DNA from: an uncultured Clostridia bacterium
GTDB taxonomy: Bacteria; Bacillota; Clostridia; TANB77; CAG-508
DNA length: 40,867 nt
Direction of reading: 5' to 3'
Assembly: GCA_934154515.1 (NCBI GenBank)
Contig: CAKPGD010000004.1
Coordinates: forward strand, 1-40,867
This document shows, one piece after another, positions 8,974 through 17,242 of this stretch. Each line of letters begins with the position of its first letter. Position 1 is the first letter of the stretch. Under the pieces are notes generated by a model that saw only the letters and a program-made list of their open reading frames with translations, ran no database searches and was not told the origin of the DNA. A program made the position numbers and the translations under genes.

Positions 8974-11406
8974 TTATTTTTTTCCTTTTTTTGATTGTTT
9001 TAGCTTTGCTGGGCTTTGTTGTGGATTCTGTTGTATTTTTTCTAAGTTATGTTTTTGTCCAACTTGTGCTTTCATTACATTTAATATATAATCCGCTTGT
9101 TTTGTTGCATCATCATTGCTAAGACCTTTATCAACAAATTCTTGTGTAAAGTCTGCTTTTCTTTGGTTGTATTGTTTTTCATCACCTAAGACTTTAGAAT
9201 CTATCTTTCTTTCTTGAGCAAGTAATGCAATTTTTGCCGATTGTTCAGCAGATACTCCAAATTTTTCTGCCTTCTTAGCTCTATAAATTTGTGCAATATC
9301 TGTCAAACCTTCATCTGCATATTGCTTTATACTTTCTCTTTCTGTTTTTAATTCTTCTCTTGTTGGTGCACGTCCTTTATCATTTGACAATTTATCTCTA
9401 ATATATTGATCTGTTGAATCTTCCTTCATAAATGCTTTTACTCCTGCTGCATCTTGGTGTTTAGTATTTACATTAAATTCATCTCTAAATTTTCCAATAG
9501 GACTAGTTTGTCCAGAAGCAAATGTTGTTTTTGCTTTACCATAAGCTGAGTATACACCACTTTCTACTGAATTTCCTAATTTTTCTGCTACTGTAAGACC
9601 ACCCTTTGCTCCAGCTACTACTGCTGCTATGCCTTGACCAGATGCAAGTCCTGCTGCTGCTCCCATTGCTACTGCAGATGCTTTAAATGCTGTTTTTCCC
9701 ATAAATGCAGCTCCTTTTATCGCTCTTCCTGCAGTTCTTTTAGCTATGGCTTTTCCTCCACCATGTGCATTTATAACATTACCCATACCTTGTCTAAATG
9801 TTGTTTTTTTATTTTCTCCTTGAGCTTGTTCATTTATATTTTGTTGTTGATTTTCATCATTTTGTTCTATATTTTCAGCATTTTTAGGCATATAAGTAGT
9901 ATCTTTAGTTGGGTCATAATTTTTATCATATTCATCTGTCCAAGGATTATAGTATTCTCCATCCGCATTTTTTCCATATCCTTCTTGTTCGTATTTTCTT
10001 AATGCCTCTTTTTTGTCCTCTTCTTCTTTATTTTCTTCACTATTTGAAGAACTACTTTCTTCTCCTGTACCTAAATTTTTAATTTCAATTCCGTCTGTTC
10101 CATGTTTTTTTTCAAATCTTGGTGGTTTATTTTCATCTGTTTTTTCACCTTTATTAGTATTTATAGCAGATTTTCTGCCACTTTTTCCTCCCATTTTTGA
10201 GGCAAGTGAACCTGCTGTAAATCCTGCAAGAGCTCCCATTGTTCCTAAAGGTGGATTGTCAAATCCAAATAATTTCTTAATTAGTTTTTCTGCTGGTAAT
10301 AAAAATCCTATTGCAACCGTTGCAAACAATAAATTTTCTTTTACTAAGTCTGCTGCTATTCCAAAGAATACTGTATAAATTATTAAATGGAATGGTTGCA
10401 TAAATACATTATATAAATATTCTTTCAACCACATACTAAACGCCTGTGCTTTTCCATCTCCTATTTTATCTAATGGATACGTAAGAGCAACCAACGGTGC
10501 TATTATTGTTAAGAAGGCCATATATAGTACCCTCTTTATATAATGAATAGTAAAAATTATTGTATATGCTACTAAAGCTAAATATATTATTAAGTATCCA
10601 AAAGTCTTTTCAGAATCATCATCATTATTGTCTCCTACCATAAATCTTGCCGCACTTATCATATTAAATTTATAATATTCTGAACTAGAACCATCTTCTA
10701 CTTTTATGTAGGTCGATTGTGCTAATTTTCCATCTCCTGCAATTGCCTCATTTATTGATTTTACCATTGTAAGTGCAAAAGACATTATATAGTGTAAGAA
10801 GAATACTATGCATAACGCTATTAGCCAGTCTATTAATATTTCTTTGTATTTTGCATTGCTTGAAGCTGTGCTAGATATTAATATTCTTATTCCTATATAT
10901 ACTAATACACATAGTAAACCAACTACAGCCAAATTTCTAAATGCTATATACCAACTTGCCACTGTTTTTTGTAGCATTCCTGCTGAACTATTAGATGAAC
11001 TTGGATTAATGAAGTTAATATCTAAAAATTTAACTTTATCACTAAATATTTCTTCTGGTGAATATGTTATTACTGGAACTTTATACTCCCCTTTATCTAC
11101 ACCACTCTTAATTGTTTTCATGTCATCCTTTTTTACCGTTTCTAACACTTCATTATCATCTATAGGAGTCTCTTTTATTTCAGCAGCCTTAGAATTATTA
11201 TTACCAACTATAAGTTTTCCGCCATCACTCATAAATCTTTGCATTAAACTTTCTGCTGCATCTCCAAGTAAGGCTAATATCTCTCTTACTGCTGTCCCTA
11301 TAGCACTAGCATGCGAATAAGTTGGTATTATGAAATTAATACTTAACACTAATAGTATTGAAATTATAATCTTTTGTTGTATTCCTTTTTTAGTAATTTT
11401 TTTCAT
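8974..11406 (-). CDS. VirB6/TrbL-like polytopic channel protein with long cytoplasmic tail
   Basis: This 810-residue protein has a signal-like helix at 12-33. A membrane block follows, with segments near 157-179, 190-214, 270-289, 291-311, 338-353 and 358-376. The pattern of a long outside loop, paired helices and an amphipathic KEYLYNVFMQPFHLIIYT helix is typical of VirB6/TrbL subunits of Gram-positive conjugation channels. The tail from about 380 is cytoplasmic: acidic and glutamine/asparagine-rich to 530, then Gly/Ala-rich and basic (540-620), then charged helices. It probably meets the VirB4 ATPase inside the cell. It lies 17 bases downstream of virB4, with AGGAG before the ATG. The tail is far longer than the membrane core needs and could carry substrate- or ATPase-binding functions. 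Confidence 0.8.
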   Translation of the reverse strand: MKKITKKGIQQKIIISILLVLSINFIIPTYSHASAIGTAVREILALLGDAAESLMQRFMSDGGKLIVGNNNSKAAEIKETPIDDNEVLETVKKDDMKTIKSGVDKGEYKVPVITYSPEEIFSDKVKFLDINFINPSSSNSSAGMLQKTVASWYIAFRNLAVVGLLCVLVYIGIRILISSTASSNAKYKEILIDWLIALCIVFFLHYIMSFALTMVKSINEAIAGDGKLAQSTYIKVEDGSSSEYYKFNMISAARFMVGDNNDDDSEKTFGYLIIYLALVAYTIIFTIHYIKRVLYMAFLTIIAPLVALTYPLDKIGDGKAQAFSMWLKEYLYNVFMQPFHLIIYTVFFGIAADLVKENLLFATVAIGFLLPAEKLIKKLFGFDNPPLGTMGALAGFTAGSLASKMGGKSGRKSAINTNKGEKTDENKPPRFEKKHGTDGIEIKNLGTGEESSSSNSEENKEEEDKKEALRKYEQEGYGKNADGEYYNPWTDEYDKNYDPTKDTTYMPKNAENIEQNDENQQQNINEQAQGENKKTTFRQGMGNVINAHGGGKAIAKRTAGRAIKGAAFMGKTAFKASAVAMGAAAGLASGQGIAAVVAGAKGGLTVAEKLGNSVESGVYSAYGKAKTTFASGQTSPIGKFRDEFNVNTKHQDAAGVKAFMKEDSTDQYIRDKLSNDKGRAPTREELKTERESIKQYADEGLTDIAQIYRAKKAEKFGVSAEQSAKIALLAQERKIDSKVLGDEKQYNQRKADFTQEFVDKGLSNDDATKQADYILNVMKAQVGQKHNLEKIQQNPQQSPAKLKQSKKGKK

Positions 11407-11423
11407 ACTAAATACTCCTTTTT

Positions 11424-13391
11424 TTATTCCTCGTATTTCTTATTTTTCTTTACCAACTTGTTTAGGTTTGTTTCAACAAACTCAAATTCTTTTTGTGTTG
11501 GTCTTATTTGTATTATTGCAGTGTCTGCTCCAACCTTTAGTAATCCTTCACCTTTTCCACATGTTACTAAAAATCCGGCTTCTCCTGAACTTAATTTAAA
11601 TACTTCTTTTAAGTATTCTATTTCTGATTTATCTTGTGCTAAAAATAATTTTGTATCTGATGAAGTTAAAACTGCTTGTGCTTCTGGTTTCTCATAGAAG
11701 TCTTGGAATCTTTGAGAGATAATCGCTAGAGAAACATTTCTTTTTCTGGCACGACGTGCCATTGTATTTAAGAAGTCTACAGCTTCTGGATATGGTAATA
11801 ACATCCAGGCTTCATCTACTATAACTCTTTTTTGAGCTGCTTTTGTTCTATCTTCGCTGTTTTTCTTAACATATTTTTCCCAAATCCAAGAAAGTAATAT
11901 TTGTTGTGCAAGTGGTCTTGCAAATCTTTCCTCTAATTGAGATATGTCTAAGTTTATAAATAATGTTCCATCTAATAAATCGAATGTAGATTGTCCATCA
12001 AAATAAGCCATTTGACCATTATATTCTCTTATGTATTGTTTCATAACTTTTATTAAATAACTGTAATGGAATTGATAATCTGGGTTTTTATTTTCTTCTG
12101 CCTTTCTTAATATTCTTTTATACCAAGAACCTATTGTTGGCATTAGTTTTCTTTGATTTCCTAAATTTCCTCCCATTATTTCTCTTCTTGCGTATAAACT
12201 GTTTGGGTCACTATTTATTCCAGCTTCTGCATATTCTTCTTGTACAGATTCTGAAATAATTTGTTTTGTAAGTTCATTTACTTCTTGTGATCTTGTGCTT
12301 CCTCTTGCCATTGTAAGTAAAGCTTGAGTTACGTCCTCTACTTTATTTTCAACATTTACTACTGTTCTAGATTTACCTGTTATTTCATCTTTAACTACTT
12401 CAGATTCAATATCAAATAAATTTATAACTGTTTTAGATGTTGGGCTAAGTACAACGTTCACTCCACCTAAACTTTCAGCAACTATTGAATACTCACCTTC
12501 TGCATCTAGTGCTAAGCTTTGTATCCCCATTAAAACTGCTGAACGTGAAATTAATGTTTTCATTGTAACTGATTTACCAGCACCAGACTTAGCAAATATA
12601 ACCATGTTATAGTTTGTAAGTGATTGATGGAAATTATCAAATAATATTGGTACTCCCGTTTGTCTGTTAAAGCCAAGTGGTATACCAGTAGAATGACCCA
12701 CATCTGATGTTGTGAAAGGAAATACTGTTGCCATTGAACGTCTATCAAATGTATGATGCTTGTTTATTTTATTTTCCATTAATGGTAAATTACTTTTAAA
12801 AGCTTCTTCTTGCATTCCCCATGCACTTTTTATTCCAACTAATGATTTAGACATTTCTGAAGATAAAAGTTTTGTATATCTATCTAAGTCTTCTAAGCTA
12901 TATGCAAATAATGTTGATACTATTGTTGCTTCATATAATTTATTATATCCTGCTGCTATTTCATCTCTTAATTGTTCTGCTTCGAATCTTTTTTGAGTTA
13001 TTGTACTCTCTCTATTTATATTTCCTCTATCTGCTGCTACAATTCTTTCTGTTTCTAATTCATTTATTGTTCTATTAAGTTCATTTTGTGAATGGGATTC
13101 TGCTATTGGTTCTATATATATAGAAGTATTAATATCTCCAAATAAATACATATCTCTAAATAATTCTGGGAAAGTAGCCATTCTAGGAAGTGTTGATACA
13201 AAGAAACTTCTTGCATATCTAGTTACTCCAGAAATTATTTCTAGGTGGTCTATATTTGTAGCATCTATTCCAGATGGAGCTATTAATTCTTTTATAGTCT
13301 TTTTCTTTAAAATTTGATATTCATTTGGGTTTGAATAATCATTATTAAGCTGTCTTTGTCTTTCTAACTCTTCTTGTCTGTTTCTTGCCAT
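11424..13391 (-). CDS. virB4: VirB4-type T4SS ATPase
   Basis: This 655-residue ATPase powers pilus assembly and substrate movement at the inner face of the membrane. Walker A is FAKSGAGKS (about 266-274) and Walker B is RVIVDEAW (522-529, Asp526/Glu527). The ARRARKRNVSLAIISQRF segment after Walker B is typical of VirB4/TraC proteins. The N-terminal domain is shorter than in full VirB4. The missing part appears to be the separate protein encoded just upstream, whose reading frame overlaps this one by 47 bases. GAGGAGGTAAG in that gene is the ribosome site, so translation should be coupled. It lacks the membrane anchor expected of a VirD4 coupling protein, which argues against that alternative. 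Confidence 0.93.
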   Translation of the reverse strand: MARNRQEELERQRQLNNDYSNPNEYQILKKKTIKELIAPSGIDATNIDHLEIISGVTRYARSFFVSTLPRMATFPELFRDMYLFGDINTSIYIEPIAESHSQNELNRTINELETERIVAADRGNINRESTITQKRFEAEQLRDEIAAGYNKLYEATIVSTLFAYSLEDLDRYTKLLSSEMSKSLVGIKSAWGMQEEAFKSNLPLMENKINKHHTFDRRSMATVFPFTTSDVGHSTGIPLGFNRQTGVPILFDNFHQSLTNYNMVIFAKSGAGKSVTMKTLISRSAVLMGIQSLALDAEGEYSIVAESLGGVNVVLSPTSKTVINLFDIESEVVKDEITGKSRTVVNVENKVEDVTQALLTMARGSTRSQEVNELTKQIISESVQEEYAEAGINSDPNSLYARREIMGGNLGNQRKLMPTIGSWYKRILRKAEENKNPDYQFHYSYLIKVMKQYIREYNGQMAYFDGQSTFDLLDGTLFINLDISQLEERFARPLAQQILLSWIWEKYVKKNSEDRTKAAQKRVIVDEAWMLLPYPEAVDFLNTMARRARKRNVSLAIISQRFQDFYEKPEAQAVLTSSDTKLFLAQDKSEIEYLKEVFKLSSGEAGFLVTCGKGEGLLKVGADTAIIQIRPTQKEFEFVETNLNKLVKKNKKYEE

Positions 13392-14550
13392 CTTTACTTA
13401 CCTCCTCTTTTGTATCTATTTTCTTTATAGCATCTTGTGCAACGTCTTTTCCTATTACATCTACGTTTTCTTTTATCATTATTTCAGCAAGTTCTGCAAT
13501 TAAATCTCTCTTCTTGTTTCTTTTTTCTGTTAGTTCTTTTTGTTTATCATTTCTTGCTTCATTAACTTTTCGCTTTGCAAGCTCTAGTGCTTCTTTTTCT
13601 ATTTCTTTATCTAATTCTTTAATTTGTTTATCTATAACGTCTTTCGCTGTTGTATATAATTCATCATATCCTGCTTCTAAAGCTTTTTCTACTCCAAATA
13701 CTTCAGATTCATCTCTATTGTAAGCTACATATAATAGTTCTATTAATCCTGTAGAATCTAATACTTTCGCATTTATTCCACAAACAGCTAATGCTCTTGC
13801 AACTGATTGTGCTCTTGTATATAGTTCTGAAAAAGCTAAGCTTCTTTGTTCTTCTTTATCAAATGAGTTATCTCCTAATTCTTCTACATAATATGGTATT
13901 ATTACATAATACTTTTGTGATAATACATTTTTGTTTAAACTCATTCTTTCTGTTGAAGCTATTATATCTTTTCCATAAGAGCATAGATTTCTTTGTTTTG
14001 TAAGTTCAAAGAAATATGCATCTAATTGTTCTTGTGTATATGCAACAGATTTTTGCATTTTTCTATATTGTTCCTCTTGTCTTTCAAGTTCTAGTTCTAC
14101 TGATTTCATTTTTTCTTTATATTTTTGAATGCTACTGTCTAAATTTACACTTCTTGTTTGAGTATATATTTGTATAGGATAACGTAGTGTATTTAGAAAT
14201 TGTACAAATCCTTCTTCTACAGAATTTTTTTCTGCCTCTGACATTAAATCATAATTAATTCCTTGACATTCCACAGCCATAATATATCTTTTTCCATCTT
14301 TTTGCGAAATCATATTATCTACTACTGTATCAAAATCCATAAAATTCATTATTGAATCTGTTCTATATTCTTTAAATTTTTTGGTTTTAGCTAGCTTATT
14401 TGTTTTTCCATTTTTGTCTGTAGCATTTTCTTGATCATCTGTTTTTTTCATTTTAGACATTGCAAACACTATTCCTAAAACTACTAAAAGTAATAACATT
14501 ATGCCTAATATAACAGCTAACATTATTGTCAACATTTTAATACTATCCAT
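13345..14550 (-). CDS. Membrane-anchored VirB4 N-terminal-domain (TraC-like) protein
   Basis: This 401-residue protein has one membrane segment at 7-30, then a cytoplasmic domain. Residues 60-250 match the N-terminal domain of VirB4/TraC proteins: a self-contained DGKRYIMAVECQGINYDLMS segment, then FVQFLNTLRYPIQIYTQTR. From about 290 to 401 it is highly charged, probably coiled coil, with a basic tail. It has no Walker motifs. It overlaps PrgI by one base (TAATG) and the VirB4 ATPase by 47 bases, so the three should be made in step. It probably anchors the ATPase to the membrane channel. Such split systems exist in some Bacillota elements, and I am confident of the family relation. Confidence 0.78.
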   Translation of the reverse strand: MDSIKMLTIMLAVILGIMLLLLVVLGIVFAMSKMKKTDDQENATDKNGKTNKLAKTKKFKEYRTDSIMNFMDFDTVVDNMISQKDGKRYIMAVECQGINYDLMSEAEKNSVEEGFVQFLNTLRYPIQIYTQTRSVNLDSSIQKYKEKMKSVELELERQEEQYRKMQKSVAYTQEQLDAYFFELTKQRNLCSYGKDIIASTERMSLNKNVLSQKYYVIIPYYVEELGDNSFDKEEQRSLAFSELYTRAQSVARALAVCGINAKVLDSTGLIELLYVAYNRDESEVFGVEKALEAGYDELYTTAKDVIDKQIKELDKEIEKEALELAKRKVNEARNDKQKELTEKRNKKRDLIAELAEIMIKENVDVIGKDVAQDAIKKIDTKEEVSKDGKKQTRRVRKTKTA

Positions 14551-14891
14551 TATTTTTCTTCCTCCTTAGTATACAAATATATTTTCTTTCCACTTCTATT
14601 GAACTTTATTGCTCTTAATATTATATCGTCAATACCTTCTCCTCCAACTTTTTTAGTGAATTTAAGAATTCCTATTTCTGGTACTTTAAAAGTTCCAATT
14701 AGAAAACCTATTAAAGCAAATATTCCTATAACAATTACTCCTGCTAATTTATTGTTTAATGCAGAAAGTATAAAGTAAAATGGTAATCCTACTACACCAC
14801 CTATTACCGTATATATCATGCTTTTACCTGAAAATACAAATAAAATTCTTCCTTCACCTTTTACATTTCTAGGTATATTATATGTTCCCAT
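14550..14891 (-). CDS. PrgI-family (VirB3-like) inner-membrane protein
   Basis: This 113-residue protein is first in the machine operon. It begins MGTYNIPRNVKGEGRILFVF, typical of PrgI proteins. Two membrane helices (about 24-45 and 48-67) are followed by a basic cytoplasmic end with KVPEIGILKFTKKVGGE. PrgI is the Gram-positive counterpart of VirB3 and sits beside VirB4 at the membrane. AGGAGG lies eight bases before the ATG. Its stop codon shares one base with the next start. An extended -10 promoter lies 50 bases upstream. Confidence 0.88.
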   Translation of the reverse strand: MGTYNIPRNVKGEGRILFVFSGKSMIYTVIGGVVGLPFYFILSALNNKLAGVIVIGIFALIGFLIGTFKVPEIGILKFTKKVGGEGIDDIILRAIKFNRSGKKIYLYTKEEEK

Positions 14892-14940
14892 ATATATGTT
14901 CCTCCTACTTTTACTTTTGTATATAATTACACTTGATTAT

Positions 14941-14969
14941 ATTATAACAGAAAAAGCTTTAAAATGTAA
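14941..14969 (-). promoter_or_regulatory. Promoter of the T4SS machine operon
   Basis: On the minus strand, TTACAT (14964-14969) is separated by 17 bases from TATAAT (14941-14946), with TG one base before the -10, so it is an extended -10 promoter. It lies immediately beyond two tandem terminators and 50 bases before PrgI. It therefore gives the machine operon its own start, independent of the pilins. Confidence 0.8.
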
Positions 14970-14970
14970 C

Positions 14971-15008
14971 AAAAAAACAAAAAAAAAATGCATTTTTTAT
15001 GCATTTTT
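14971..15008 (-). terminator. Second (inner) terminator after the third pilin gene
   Basis: AAAAATGCAT and ATGCATTTTT pair around a T5 loop, followed on the minus strand by a broken run of more than ten T. It is the second stop between the pilin gene and the machine operon promoter. Confidence 0.75.
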
Positions 15009-15051
15009 AATAGAAATGTAATTATTTTGTTATATTGCTGTAAAAATGAGC

Positions 15052-15079
15052 AAAAAAAACTGGCTTAAAGCCAGTTTTT
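15052..15079 (-). terminator. First terminator after the third pilin gene
   Basis: AAAACTGGC pairs with GCCAGTTTT around a short loop, five bases after the pilin stop codon, and is followed on the minus strand by eight T. This is a strong intrinsic terminator. Confidence 0.9.
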
Positions 15080-15083
15080 AATA

Positions 15084-15464
15084 TTATGAATTTAATCCAT
15101 TTGCTATTTGGTAAACAACATTTACTATTGTTGTAGCTGCAAATATTAATATTGCACCAACAAGATATGGTATCATTGATTTTTTGTAATCTGCTTTTTC
15201 TTCTGCACTACCCATCATGTATTTAATACCTAATATTAATAAAATAACAACTGCTACTACGATACCAACGGTTTGCATAATAACAACTATTCTTCCACCC
15301 ATTGATGTAATTTGATTTGTATCTTTACCTGCATTATCAGTTGCTGATTTGTTTATTTCTTCTAATACTGTTCCACCATTTACAGCTAATACAACACTTG
15401 ACATTGAAGCCATTACCATCATTATTACTAATATTATAGATAGCATTTTCACTTGTTTTTTCAT
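15084..15464 (-). CDS. VirB2-like T4SS pilin (major pilin candidate)
   Basis: This 126-residue protein has a signal peptide (about 1-27, ending VVLA), a short mature head and two long hydrophobic helices (about 58-82 and 96-120). The loop between them, GSAEEKADYKKSMIP, is the signature of the Gram-positive T4SS pilin family related to VirB2/TrbC. It has its own consensus promoter and is followed by two terminators, an arrangement suited to high, separate expression. AGGAGG lies before the ATG. Of the three pilin-like genes here, this one has the simplest form and the strongest isolated unit, so it is my choice as main subunit, by inference. Confidence 0.85.
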   Translation of the reverse strand: MKKQVKMLSIILVIMMVMASMSSVVLAVNGGTVLEEINKSATDNAGKDTNQITSMGGRIVVIMQTVGIVVAVVILLILGIKYMMGSAEEKADYKKSMIPYLVGAILIFAATTIVNVVYQIANGLNS

Positions 15465-15544
15465 TTATATTTCCTCCTTTTTATATTAGATAATTATTAA
15501 TAATCCTTTGATTATATTCTTACTATCTTCTTACTAATAAATTT

Positions 15545-15573
15545 ATTATAATATATATTTTTTTATTTTTCAA
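15545..15573 (-). promoter_or_regulatory. Promoter of the third pilin gene
   Basis: TTGAAA (15568-15573), 17 bases, TATAAT (15545-15550) on the minus strand, ending 80 bases before the pilin start. The intergenic stretch 15465-15620 holds this promoter, a T-rich leader and nothing else recognisable. Confidence 0.75.
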
Positions 15574-15620
15574 CCTTTTTTTACATTTTTTATTACAAGT
15601 TTTTATTTTTATTTATTAAC

Positions 15621-16022
15621 CTATAAAGTTGCCTGTAATAAATCTACAACTAATTTCCATATTCCAAACGCTCCAAATACGACTACACATCCTACTACAT
15701 ATGGTACTAATGCTTTTTTAACTTCTGCTTTTCCTTCTGTTCCTTCTGTTATAAACTTTATTCCCAATATTATTCCTATAAGCATAATACATATTACGCC
15801 TATTAATAATAGCACATTATATATTATATTAGTTATTTCTTTTATATTTTCTGGTCTTATTCCAGTAGCACCATCTCCACCTTTAGAAATAAAATCATCT
15901 GCTCCTGTTATTATTTCATCTGGAGTTTTAGCATATGTATTATTAGAAAATGCTAATACAAGCATTAAACTAAAAATTATAATTGCTATTAATTTTAGTA
16001 TTTTTTTATTTTTTACTTTCAT
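15621..16022 (-). CDS. VirB2-like T4SS pilin paralogue
   Basis: This 133-residue protein has a signal peptide (about 1-31, ending TYAK) and two hydrophobic helices (about 66-90 and 105-130). The loop EGTEGKAEVKKALVP aligns with the pilin-family loop but lacks the usual Tyr. The mature head contains a glycine patch (SKGGDGATG). Its ribosome site GGGAGGAT lies in the last codons of the upstream pilin gene, six bases away, so the two are one operon. It may be a minor or tip subunit. Divergence from its neighbours makes simple redundancy unlikely. Confidence 0.8.
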   Translation of the reverse strand: MKVKNKKILKLIAIIIFSLMLVLAFSNNTYAKTPDEIITGADDFISKGGDGATGIRPENIKEITNIIYNVLLLIGVICIMLIGIILGIKFITEGTEGKAEVKKALVPYVVGCVVVFGAFGIWKLVVDLLQATL

Positions 16023-16028
16023 ATTCTA

Positions 16029-17045
16029 TTATCCTCCCAGAACACTGTTTGTTATGTTGTATATAATGTCTACTATTGTTGATATTGAAAATATCATTAT
16101 CGCTCCAACAAGCATTGGTACCATATTCTTTTTGTACTCTGCCCTCTCTTCTACAGTTCCAACTATATATTTTATACCTAATGCAATTATCATTATTACT
16201 GAAATTACAATTCCTATTACTGATATTACATTTATAATTTTTCCTGCAAAACTAGCTACTCTATCGTAATCTCCACTTTTCATTGAATCTAGTTTAGGTT
16301 CATAATCATCTGGATTTATATATCCATCTCCTGTAGGTGTAGGTACATCTACACTAGATTCACTTTTTCCACTTGAACTACTACCTCCTGAAGTTGTTGG
16401 TTCGGTAACTTTCCCACTATCTACTGCTGTTTTTAGTTCTTCTTCTAATTTATTAATTTTTTCTTGTTCTCTTTGTGCTGCTTTATCATCTCCACTATCT
16501 GTATATTTATCTCTAAGATTTGTATGTTCTTCTATATCTTTTTTTATCTCTTCTTCTGTTCTTTTTGTGCTAGTTCCTCCTCCTGATGATGTTGTTCCTC
16601 CAAAGCTAGTTCCTCCTCCTGATGATGTTGTTCCTCCAAAGCTAGTTCCTCCACCTGATGATGTTGTTCCTCCAAAACTAGTTCCTCCACCTGATGATGT
16701 TGTTCCTCCAAAGCTAGTTCCTCCACCTGATGATTGACTTTTTTTATCATTTTTAGAACTAGTTGATTGTTGCCCGCTTCCTGTTGTATTTGTTTTTTTT
16801 GAATCATATGACCAATCAGGTAACTTTGTATCTGAAGAAACTTGATTATTATTCCAGTTAGGAAATTCCACTGTTGGAACTTGATTTGTTTGTTTATTTG
16901 CTATTTCATCAGGTCTTATTGATGATTCAAAACCTACCTTAATTTCACTTTCAACTTGTGCATATACACTATTTATATTAAATATTATTAACATCATTAT
17001 CATTAAAATTATTAAACTCAATATTATTTTATTTTTTGCTTTCAT
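16029..17045 (-). CDS. Large pilin-like T4SS protein with glycine/serine tandem repeats and a coiled coil
   Basis: From its best start this is a 338-residue protein. A signal peptide (about 1-29, ending VYAQ) is followed by a polar region, then a run of 12-residue Gly/Ser/Thr repeats of form SSGGGTSFGGTT (about residues 108-165). After these come a charged coiled coil (170-210) and a second Gly/Ser linker. The last 75 residues hold two hydrophobic helices around GTVEERAEYKKNMVP, the VirB2-family loop. It is thus a pilin core with a 240-residue exposed head, unlike any ordinary VirB2. It is first in the pilin operon. ATG at 17043-17045 has AAGGAG eight bases upstream; an upstream in-frame GTG overlaps that site. 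It may act as a tip adhesin or wall-spanning subunit. Confidence 0.8.
   Translation of the reverse strand: MKAKNKIILSLIILMIMMLIIFNINSVYAQVESEIKVGFESSIRPDEIANKQTNQVPTVEFPNWNNNQVSSDTKLPDWSYDSKKTNTTGSGQQSTSSKNDKKSQSSGGGTSFGGTTSSGGGTSFGGTTSSGGGTSFGGTTSSGGGTSFGGTTSSGGGTSTKRTEEEIKKDIEEHTNLRDKYTDSGDDKAAQREQEKINKLEEELKTAVDSGKVTEPTTSGGSSSSGKSESSVDVPTPTGDGYINPDDYEPKLDSMKSGDYDRVASFAGKIINVISVIGIVISVIMIIALGIKYIVGTVEERAEYKKNMVPMLVGAIMIFSISTIVDIIYNITNSVLGG
16569..16734 (-). repeat. 36-bp tandem repeat, about 4.6 copies, inside the large pilin gene
   Basis: Units start at 16569, 16605, 16641 and 16677, with a partial fifth at 16713. They differ at only one or two positions, such as TCCTCC/TCCACC and AAAG/AAAA. 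Thirty-six bases keep the frame, so copy-number change would lengthen or shorten the glycine-rich stalk without breaking the gene. Confidence 0.95.
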
Positions 17046-17076
17046 TGGTATCACTCCTTTTAATACATCTACCTTA

Positions 17077-17105
17077 ATTATAAACTATTTTCACTTTTTT
17101 TTCAA
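17077..17105 (-). promoter_or_regulatory. Promoter of the pilin operon
   Basis: TTGAAA (17100-17105), 17 bases, TATAAT (17077-17082) on the minus strand, 31 bases before the start of the repeat-bearing pilin. It has the same hexamers and spacing as the promoter of the third pilin, suggesting both respond to the main sigma factor at similar strength. Confidence 0.78.
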
Positions 17106-17157
17106 CAATTATCTTTAATTCTCTATATTTTACAAGATTTTTCGCCAAAATTTAAAG

Positions 17158-17196
17158 AAAAGGTAACTTACTTTTTTATTGCAAGTTACCTTTTTT
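17158..17196. terminator. Terminator between the Spo0E-like gene and the T4SS locus
   Basis: AAAAGGTAACTT pairs with AAGTTACCTTTT around a 13-base loop, with T runs on both sides. It stops the short Spo0E-like transcript before the pilin promoter. Confidence 0.8.
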
Positions 17197-17242
17197 ATTT
17201 AATTATTACTTATATTGTTTCGTTTTTTCTACTTTTTATATC

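Noticed and set aside
10808..11320. Plus-strand frame of 170 residues inside the VirB6 gene
   Set aside because: It is a mirror frame of a membrane-protein gene; no ribosome site or family features.
11424..13391. VirD4-type coupling protein
   Set aside because: No N-terminal membrane helices, and the motifs and operon position beside PrgI fit VirB4.
16569..16734. Regular 36-bp repeats resembling a CRISPR array
   Set aside because: The units abut without spacers and encode an in-frame 12-residue protein repeat.
16544..16807. Open frame with glutamate/glutamine/histidine repeats antiparallel in phase to the pilin repeats
   Set aside because: It is the same 36-bp repeat read in another frame; no ribosome site, and the pilin frame has signal peptide and membrane helices.
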